Shown here in pieces: positions 56,653 to 64,000 of a stretch of 64,000 nt of DNA; position 1 is the first letter of the stretch, and each line of letters opens with the position of its first letter. Below the pieces are notes generated by a model that saw only the letters and a list, made by a program, of their open reading frames with translations, was not told the DNA's origin and searched no databases. The stretch comes from Imbricaverruca yamaguchii (taxonomy: Eukaryota > Arthropoda > Thecostraca > Neoverrucidae): the NCBI GenBank assembly GCA_034440575.1, contig JAOTOL010001503.1, forward strand, positions 1,110,001 to 1,174,000. Reading direction: 5' to 3'. The translations under genes and the position numbers were made by a program.

Positions 56653-59600
56653 GTAGGTACCTACCTACCTAGTCATTTGTTCATTTAAGCAATTGGAATT
56701 CAAGTGCTGTGACTTGCTTTGGCAACCGAGCTCAGGCTATTTGTAGAAATGCTCAAAATTTCAAGTGGGTAATTATAATTGAATATTTATTATAAATAAA
56801 TATTTATAAAGATATATTAAATATTGATATTTATTTAATGCAACGAAGAATGGCTCTTAAATGCTCCTGGGTTTTAGACATTGTGTATAAATAAAATATA
56901 TATATGACCTTCAATATACCAGGAGGTACTGAATTGACATCAAAAGTAACGATAAGGGCTGTACTTTATTTCTCAACGTTTCGGCCCGGGCCATCATCAA
57001 GAAGAGACTTGATGATGGCCCCGGGCTGAAACGTTGAGAAATAAAGTACAGCCCTTATCGTTACTTTTGATGTCAATTCAGTACCTCCTGGTATATTGAA
57101 GGTCGTATATATATTTTATTTATACTTAATATTTATTCATTTATTTAATATTTCTACCTGCAATTCACTGCCTGTATTTTCTCTGCATACCTACCTTGGT
57201 ATGCAGACTGAGTTCTCACCTGGTTGGCTCCTCTCTCATTTGGTTGGTGCCAGCTGACCCTCTCAGCCGAGGGCTAAATTCAAGTGTGTAAAGTGACTTG
57301 AAGTGAAGTCCCTGTCTTGCTGGGACTAGGGAGACCAATGTAGGTCAGCACTCTAACCAGCTGAGCCAGAGATCGTTTTTGTATGTGACATTGGCATCAT
57401 GCATTTAAGTATTGGCTGAATGCCTCTTCTTATTTGCTGTAAATAGAGTATAGGCACTCTTTGAATGTGTTTTTTTAAACATCATTTGTGTCAATACTAC
57501 AATCATACAATCACAGCCTGGAAACCATCTGTGATTTTACTGATTTGTTTGTGAGCAGAATCAGGTGTTATGTCAAAATGACCATGGTTGGTAGTCAAGG
57601 AGCATACAATGTGGTCATGCAACATAAACATAACTTATTGAATCCATATGTAACTCTTCTTTCATCTTTGCAACAGGGAGGAGAGAACAGCTGATTTGGA
57701 GAGGTGTCAGCGCCATACTCATAGGGAGGAGAAGCAGGCTGTTGACAGTGTGCTTGGTGATGGGTCAAGTCCCACTCCATGGACTTCTGAAGCTGAGCCT
57801 GCTGCTGATGCAGATACTGATTCCCTGATGTAAGTTATTATGGTGAAATTTCCATTTATGTTAGCACCACAAGACAATAGTAAGCACACCCAATCTTCAA
57901 TCTGCTTTGCAGCCAGTTATGAGATATGATTGATGCAGATGCACACTGAGGTATGACTTCATGACATGTCTTGTTGATCCTGGTGTTATTTAGGGAAATA
58001 ATGAACAAAGTGTCTGCCTGATCACAATAGATTATGATTGCTCTTATAGCTGTGAACCGTACTTACTGTGCTACAGTATGTTCCTTGTCAACAAAATGTT
58101 GTTGATTTTAATCAATCACTAAGATTGATTTTAACTTTTCACTTGCCTTCACGTCCAAAAAGCTCCTCTTATCTGACAGAAGCAGTTTCAGAGGGGCTGC
58201 ATTATCTCGGCAAATGAACAGCCATATTAACCTACATGTGGGATGTGATTCTCCAGGCACATTAGGACAGGTGATAATTAAAAAGTAGTATTGCTGCAAA
58301 TGAAACTACATACTTCCAGTGATCTAATGCCATTGAAAATAATAGCTGGAAACAAGTACAAATATTTGAAGGTGATGGTTTATAAATACCTACGCATTTG
58401 AGGAGTGGCAGGAGTGGTGAGATGCCAAGGATAACCCACTTATCAGGTTAAAACCATACATCAAAAGACATCCAACAGTAGGAATAGCTGAGAGAGGTAT
58501 GGTGCAGGGTGTCAAATTTCCCACAATGGAAAGAGGAGGACAGCCTACAGTTGGCATTAGTTTAGGGAGGCATTATGTGTAGGCTGCTTTTAAGCCATAC
58601 TTATGCCACACATTCATACCATTTAATGTGCATGAAAGTGCCTTCATGTGAAGAGTGTTGCACTACAATTGTCATTTGGCACATATTTGAAACACGTTTG
58701 CACTATGCAGCATAACTATTTTACTGTATATGTGAAACTTGCTTGTCTCAGCTGTTGGTCCATTACACATGATATGTGGCAAATTTCCTTTCAGATATGA
58801 GTAGTTGTTTGATATGCAGCCATTTAGCAACATCACCATTCTATAAATATGTGCCTTACTGACATTATTTGAAATGAAGGACTGTACCATCATTAATAGT
58901 ATGTATGATGAATAGTCTGCAACCCACAAGACCCATAAATGCAAGGGCATGCATTGGGCTCAGCTGACATTCTGCTCTTGAAATGAAACTGGGATGCACA
59001 ATGCACAAGCATCATGGTAAGACAATCAAGTGAATTGTTTTGCTTGCTTCATATCAATCAAAATGTTAAACATGTTTAATGTAATGCCTATAATTAATGC
59101 TTTGATTATGAAACTTGGATGCACAATGTACACACACTTCTGCCAGCCTTTCTATTTTACATGTCAACCTGGGATTGAATCAACGGACGTTTTTTGTCTT
59201 AAAAACGAAAGTCTTTTTGTCTTAGTTAAAACGAAGTGACGATGAGCCAGAACGGCGTAAAAATTGCATTTTTACGCCGTTCGCATTCTTTACTAGATAA
59301 TTTCCACCCTCAATTTAACCTATTTCCCAATATTTGACCGACGATTGGCATTATGCAATGCAATTAATGCATAGCCACTTTAACATGCTTACTTTATGTA
59401 ATCACACTAATAAATAGTTACCAATGGTGTTAACGTTTTTTTCGTACTGTAATCATTTATATACATTGCAATGTATGTTGTCTTTAACATAATGTTAATT
59501 CTGTAATGTGTAGCGTTTTGTGGTGTGGTGATGTCATTAGACTGAGGGTGAACAGTTGGTATGAACATGAATGGTGATTGGGAACACTAATTGTTTGTGA

Positions 59601-62600
59601 GATTTAACAACAAAATATTCGATCTGAACTGAAGTGGAATACATTTTACGATAAATTAGGTTGTTGCATATTCAGCGATCCCCATGCTCTATAGCATATG
59701 AAGGGAAAAGCCGTCGGCATATATCCAGAGTTCGAAGTGGCCGCAAATGGGCGCTATATGACCTGTGCAGTCGATGCGCCCCTAAACCCCAATAACTAAC
59801 TAACGAGGTGTCCGCAATGCCGACAATACCGACTTCTCCACCACTTTTGACAAATTTCGGTTAATTGGCAGCTCTCGCCGAAATAGAAAGTAACGATTGA
59901 CTGGGAATCCATTACACTTCCCAAGGTGGAGGGCAGATGTCTTCCCCACTGTTCTGTTCGGGTGCTTACAATTGCATGTAATGATTGCCTTTTTTATTTT
60001 GCTGGGTGGCGGGGAATTCGTGTATGTAAGTTGTATATTTGTCCAATGTTCAGAATATTTAAGGCGTCAATGGTATCTGAATTCAGAAATCCTACTGCAG
60101 GTTCTCATGGTTCGCGGGCTGTGCGCACCTTGGAAGCAGCCGCTGTTCTATGAACTGGACGCTGCCATGACCATCGAGAAGCTCTCCGTCGTCATCGCCA
60201 GACTGGAGACACTGGGCCTGAAGGTGGTCGCCGCCGTGAGCGACATGGCCCCTTCGAACGAGGCCATGTGGAAGGATGCCGGCGTCACCCCGTCCTCAAC
60301 CTGGATATCCAACCCAGCAGACCCAATCCGGCACGTCCATATCCAATTATCTTGAAGATGTTGATAGTGCTGTAGCTTTCCAGAGTCCTAAACACAGCAG
60401 TGAGGGTGTAACGTAAATACGCAAGCATTCTATTGCTGCATACAATCGATATTGTGGCATTATAGATTTGATATTGTCAGTTCTTCCATCCGAAGGTTTG
60501 TTGTACCCCAGGTATGATCATATTTTGATTCCACATACACAACAGCTTATTTACCAGCATGTAGCTTCTTTGGCTGGCATGCTGCAAATACATTTCATGG
60601 TCACAAAATCGTTTTGGTGTGATGTGGAATGGACAATTTAGTCCCAGAATAGCACCATGGGGGTGGAATGTTTAAGCATTTAAAGAACACATGGGACAGA
60701 ACAAATCAAAGAGCCCATGTGGAAGTGCAGATACACATTGTAAAAGAACAAAGCAGCAACATGCAGCAACAAACTCACACCTGCACTTGGTTGAGGTGAA
60801 AATATCACCATGAGCTGATATAAATGCAGTGGTTATTGGTAATTACTATCACATAAGCGTTTTCAATACATAGTGATTTTGGAGCCTTTAATGTTGTCCC
60901 CAACCCGCGGCCCGCGAAGCCATTCCGTGCGGCCCGTGGGGACCCCTGAATTAAATAGATGGCTAGCGAACAACATCGAAGTAAAATTAATCTCCATCTT
61001 TCATTGTTAGCCTGTCCTTTCCTTAGCCTAGCGCTACTGCGCGCCGCCGTTTCCGCGTTATTTGAGAAACCCTCGGGGTGGGGTTAAAATTTACCCCACC
61101 TCACCCGACCCCGTGTTAATTAGAAACCTCTCCCATCCCTTCATAGGAGAGTCTGGGTCTTTGCGGACCAGCCCCACCTCATCAAGTTGATGAGAGCCCA
61201 CACTATGGCGGAGAACGGCGGCCTGCTGGTGCCCAAGGCTGGCGGCGGTACAGCCCTGCTCAGCCGTCAGTGCTTTGAGGAGCTGCTGGCGCTGGACAAC
61301 GGCGAGTTGAGGCTTTGCCCCAAGCTCACGCGGTTCCACCTGGAGGTAAGAAGTGGATTCGCAGCAACTCATATTGCTTGCATAACCTGTATGGACGTCA
61401 AGTGCTTTTCTGTCAGATCTTCTGAATATATGAAAATTACAACTAATATAATATAGGATAAAAGTACTTTTTTTCGGCGCAAAGTGGTAAAATGGACGGG
61501 GAATCCAATTCAGAACCTGAAATAGTTTCAGGGTGACTGTACACTTAGTGATGAATGTCATCCTGGGCAAACTCAGGACAATGACCTCAAAGGGCATGGG
61601 AAAGGTACATATCATCACCTATCATATATCATATAGCACCTATATCATCCTGTTGGTGCAGTCCCCAATTATCCTATTATATCTAACATTCGTCATTTCG
61701 GCTCGCCATGTTGTGCTAGGCTGCGTGAAACATGACTGTTGGACAAAATGCAAGGCTCTTCCTTTTGCGATATGATTGTTCCGTGACCTTATCTATAGCT
61801 AAGCAATTTTACCAGAATTTCTGAATAAAATCAAAATAACCTGTCAGGTACCGGAAGTAAGAATGGGTTCCGTTGAGCAGTCCAGAAGATACGCGGAAAC
61901 CCCTAGGGGGTGCATCACTGGCACTCCCATCACCCACCACCTCTCCCACCAACACCACACCCATCCCACCATCTCCCACCAATACCCACTCCACTGGCGA
62001 TGGTGAACGATGCTCGATGGACTTAGGTATTACAACTTCGGGATGGATCACGAATGGACGGAGGAATTGCTCGCATTAAACAAAACTGTTCGCATTGGAG
62101 CCGTTGGCTATCGTCCAAAAGGCGGTGCGCTTTGGACATACCTGTCCTATGTTTTCAGGCCGCTGGTCAGAGTGGCCAGCGCGTGCATCTAGCCACGCAG
62201 GCCTTCTCAAACAGCGTGGGGACGGCGATGGGACAGCTGCTGCGTCGCCGCCAGCCACAGTCAGCGGCCGTACTCGCCATCGACAAGTGGTTCGATGTCG
62301 GCAACAGCCGTGCGCCGTTCAACGCCCGACTGGAGCGCTGCGGCTACGGCATCAGCCCGGAGGCCACGGCCGTCCAGGAGGCAGCTCTCCAGGACATGGA
62401 GCGGCTCATCAGGGGGGCGCGCAAGTTCACGCCAAGGCACCCCGCTGGACGGGCAGGGCTGCTCCCGTTCCAGCACGGCATGCTGCGGAGCATCGCCTCA
62501 CTTCGCGGCCTGCACGCGGACCTGCTGGCCACAGTCCCCGGGTACCAGTACCTGCTGACCTCCAGGCTGAACCAGGACTGCCTGGAGAATGTCTTCTCCC

Positions 62601-64000
62601 AGCTCCGGGGCATGTGCGGCCAGAACACCAGCCCGGACGCTGTGGAGGCGCGGTCCCGGCTACGCATCCTGCTGATGGCGCCGTCCCCGCTGGTGGCCGC
62701 CAACAGCCGGGGCCGTGCGGTACAGCTGGAGGCCGACACGGACTTCTTGTCCACCGAGAGCCGGCTAGACTGCCTCACCAACGATGCCTTCGAGGGCCTC
62801 GACATCCAGGTAAATGTATGGTCATAGCTAAGCAGTGTTAAAATAGCGTTTGTTTTTTGTTAGTCGTGGCATGTCGAAACGGGTGCAGCCCGATGTCAAA
62901 ATTCGCGTTGAAACCAAGGTTGTTTAAAATATCTTCAAATCCTTCAAGCTCAATTTTGAGCCAATAAAAGACCTTTTTAATTTGTTCCGCGAGATACCTA
63001 ATATACCAATACCTGAATTCACAATAGGGATAATATTAACAATACCTATGTTATCAACTGTTCGTGTATAACATGCTACATCATAGGTAATCATGTTACC
63101 TGGAATTATATTAATAGATGTTCGTGTATCAGGATCAGTTATGGTGAGCAGAAGCATAACACTAAAAACGAGATACTGTCAGGACTTAGGAATGAATGAC
63201 TTAAGCATTAATACTTAAACAAAAGCAAGTTACAGATGCTCCATTGAGAAGGATGTCACTTCAGTGTTCGGGAAGTAGTGTGTTCCACTCTATTTCGGGG
63301 AAAATGTATCTCTGTAGCTGAGAACTTGTAACAACAGGCTCACGCAGATATAATATAGTGTAGCGGAAGCAAAATATGGGGAAGCCTTGCATTCTGGATT
63401 CTGCCATTCCATGTTTCACTGTTAAACCACCAGTGAAGCTGTTGGTGTTGCGTACGTTTTCACTGAACTGAACGCCAACAAAGCAGTTTTGACTACCATG
63501 ATGTGTACTTCAGGGTAATGTTCATCTGTTTCAGATTCAGGATCTGGACCAACTGGATGCCGCCGAGGAGGAAGCAGATGTCCATCGGGCCTACCAAGCC
63601 TCAACCCTGCAGCCTCTGGCGCCCCTCAACCTGGATGACTCCGCTGGCGAGCAACCGGCAGTGCCTATGGTCGAGGTGATGGCGGCCCGGGACCCCAGCG
63701 ATGAGGTAGGGATCGAGCTGGAGGCGCTGGCTTTCGTGGCAGGGTTTGTGGCATGCAAATGCCGGGCCATCGACCCTACACTTGGCCAGACAACCGATAT
63801 AGCACAGCCCAGCTCTGTGCCCGACAGCTGGCTGCGCGTAGTGAGCCGTGGCGGTCTCGTGGTGCCCTCGGAACGCTGGATGGCGGTGGTGCAGGGTTTT
63901 GAGCTGACGTTCAACCTGGTGATGGGCCGCACGGCGGATAACCAGCCCGGCATCGTGAGGCGTCTGATGGCGGAGCTGCAGGCCAAGGAGCCGGCGCTGG
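56378..64000 (+). CDS. THAP9/P-element-type transposase gene (partial, multi-exon)
   Basis: Six exon candidates lie in order on one strand: 56,378-56,652, 57,677-57,829, 60,101-60,330, 61,147-61,345, 62,159-62,809 and 63,535 to the right edge. Together they give a THAP zinc finger, a charged linker, and the RNase-H-like and C-terminal domains of P-element transposases. Exons 3 to 6 join in one frame. Exon 2 (ending in phase 2) does not join exon 3 (starting in phase 0), so at least one exon, expected to hold the first catalytic Asp, is missing or unrecognised in 57.83-60.10 kb. Exons are GC-rich, introns AT-rich. I see no terminal inverted repeats, so it may be a host-domesticated gene, an old immobile copy, or an element extending past the window. 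Confidence 0.8.
56885..57125. mobile_element. 241-bp near-perfect palindrome in intron 1 of the THAP gene
   Basis: The arms 56,885-57,001 and 57,008-57,125 are reverse complements with two substitutions and one 1-bp indel, separated by AAGAGA. Each arm starts GTATAAATAAAATATATATA. This looks like a foldback or MITE. No clear target-site duplication was seen. Confidence 0.9.
57677..57829 (+). CDS. Exon 2: charged linker
   Basis: Bounded by CATCTTTGCAACAG and GTAAGT, and in frame with exon 1. It encodes about 51 residues including REERTADLERCQRHTH and a Glu/Asp/Ala-rich end. A coiled coil or linker follows THAP in P-type transposases. Confidence 0.65.
57830..60100 (+). other. Long intron region of the THAP gene, missing exon expected
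   Basis: AT-rich with no recognised P-transposase block. An open stretch near 58,140-58,270 (KKLLLSDRSSFRGAALSRQM) ends at a GT but cannot be assigned. A SINE tail lies at 59,745-59,807 (minus). A 59,197-59,290 stretch has an inverted TTTTTACGCCGTT pair. Confidence 0.45.
59745..59807 (-). repeat. SINE family 2-like 3' tail
   Basis: The minus strand reads GTTAGTTAGTTATTGGGGTT, TAGGGGCGCATCGA and GTCATATAGCGCCC, matching 54.09-54.15 and 17.11 kb. Confidence 0.6.
60101..60330 (+). CDS. Exon 3: P-element transposase core (second catalytic Asp)
   Basis: After the CCTACTGCAG acceptor it encodes MVRGLCAPWKQPLFYELD and VVAAVSDMAPSNEAMWKD. The SDMxxxN block holds the second RNase-H aspartate in THAP9/P proteins. 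It ends NPADPIR. The 3' boundary is set by a GC donor (see findings); a GT four bases later breaks the frame. Confidence 0.82.
60331..61146 (+). other. Intron between exons 3 and 4, putative GC-AG
   Basis: Starts GCACGT and ends TTCATAG. No internal gene recognised; an AT-rich and then a GC-rich part (60,900-61,080). Confidence 0.5.
61147..61345 (+). CDS. Exon 4: P-element core continued
   Basis: Acceptor CCCATCCCTTCATAG, donor GTAAGA. It encodes RVWVFADQPHLIKLMRAH, a hallmark P-type block, and ELRLCPKLTRFHLE. It ends in phase 0. Confidence 0.88.
62159..62809 (+). CDS. Exon 5: P-element C-terminal core with catalytic Glu
   Basis: Acceptor CTATGTTTTCAG, donor GTAAAT; 217 codons, phase 0 at both ends. 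It encodes QRVHLATQAFSNSVG, WFDVGNSR, LPFQHGM and YLLTSRLNQDCLENVFSQLR. The Glu in LEN is the candidate third catalytic residue by comparison with P transposase. Confidence 0.93.
62810..63534 (+). other. Last visible intron of the THAP gene
   Basis: AT-rich; GTAAAT donor and TTTCAG acceptor. No other feature. Confidence 0.7.
63535..64000 (+). CDS. Exon 6: P-element C-terminal domain, cut by the window edge
   Basis: Acceptor TCTGTTTCAG, open to the last base. It encodes LEALAFVAGFVACKCR and SWLRVVSRGGLVVPSERW, equivalent to the C-terminal block (VAGxxAxK, SxGGL.xPS) of THAP9/P proteins. A second AG six bases downstream gives a tandem acceptor that would drop two residues. Confidence 0.9.
   Translation, partial: MQDLDQLDAAEEEADVHRAYQASTLQPLAPLNLDDSAGEQPAVPMVEVMAARDPSDEVGIELEALAFVAGFVACKCRAIDPTLGQTTDIAQPSSVPDSWLRVVSRGGLVVPSERWMAVVQGFELTFNLVMGRTADNQPGIVRRLMAELQAKEPAL

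Noticed and set aside
58140..58270. Missing exon of the P-element-type gene
   Set aside because: Open and ends at a GT, but no recognisable transposase motif and the acceptor is weak.

Overview
The window looks like eukaryotic, repeat-dense intergenic DNA, most likely from an arthropod and possibly a chelicerate such as a tick. The support is spliceosomal introns, non-LTR retrotransposons, tRNA-derived SINEs, hAT and P-element-type DNA transposons, long AT microsatellites, short TTAGG-type runs, and a fragment resembling an uncharacterised arthropod protein family. I cannot name the species. There are no prokaryotic operons, no CRISPR array and no rRNA genes. Nearly every convincing coding sequence belongs to, or derives from, a mobile element.

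Layout. 1-4.2 kb is a Jockey/I-group LINE on the minus strand, with an open ORF2 (endonuclease plus reverse transcriptase) running off the left edge and a frameshifted ORF1 carrying three zinc knuckles. 4.2-10.5 kb is a ~133 bp satellite interrupted by a SINE, a 16-bp minisatellite that flips orientation, and microsatellites. 13.3-15.2 kb has a tandem duplication and a large foldback. 17.6-19.5 kb is a dead LINE with a second LINE fragment nested in it. 21-34 kb has paired dispersed repeats, a small intron-bearing pseudogene, hAT-type MITE pieces and a SINE with perfect target-site duplications. 33.5-34.7 and 45.6-46.4 kb hold two copies of an odd GGGCCC-patterned satellite in opposite orientation. 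38-44 kb contains an ordered partial duplication with a CCTGCAGG-rich array.

The right third is the most gene-like. A 4,853-bp hAT transposon (49,059-53,911) keeps 11-bp terminal inverted repeats and a perfect 8-bp target-site duplication. It has a TATA box and a transposase that I reconstruct as three exons (760 codons) rather than the single long ORF. It sits at the 5' edge of a tRNA-derived SINE. Next come a C-terminal MULE/SWIM-type fragment and a satellite array that flips orientation. From 56,378 to the right edge lies a THAP-domain, P-element/THAP9-type transposase gene in at least six exons. One of its introns is best explained as GC-AG, and the exon with the first catalytic aspartate was not found. 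A 241-bp near-perfect palindrome lies in its first intron.

The recurrent theme is tandem arrays that reverse orientation internally (6.7, 16.16 and 55.38 kb). Two unrelated satellites also carry perfect DR1-type nuclear-receptor half-site pairs.
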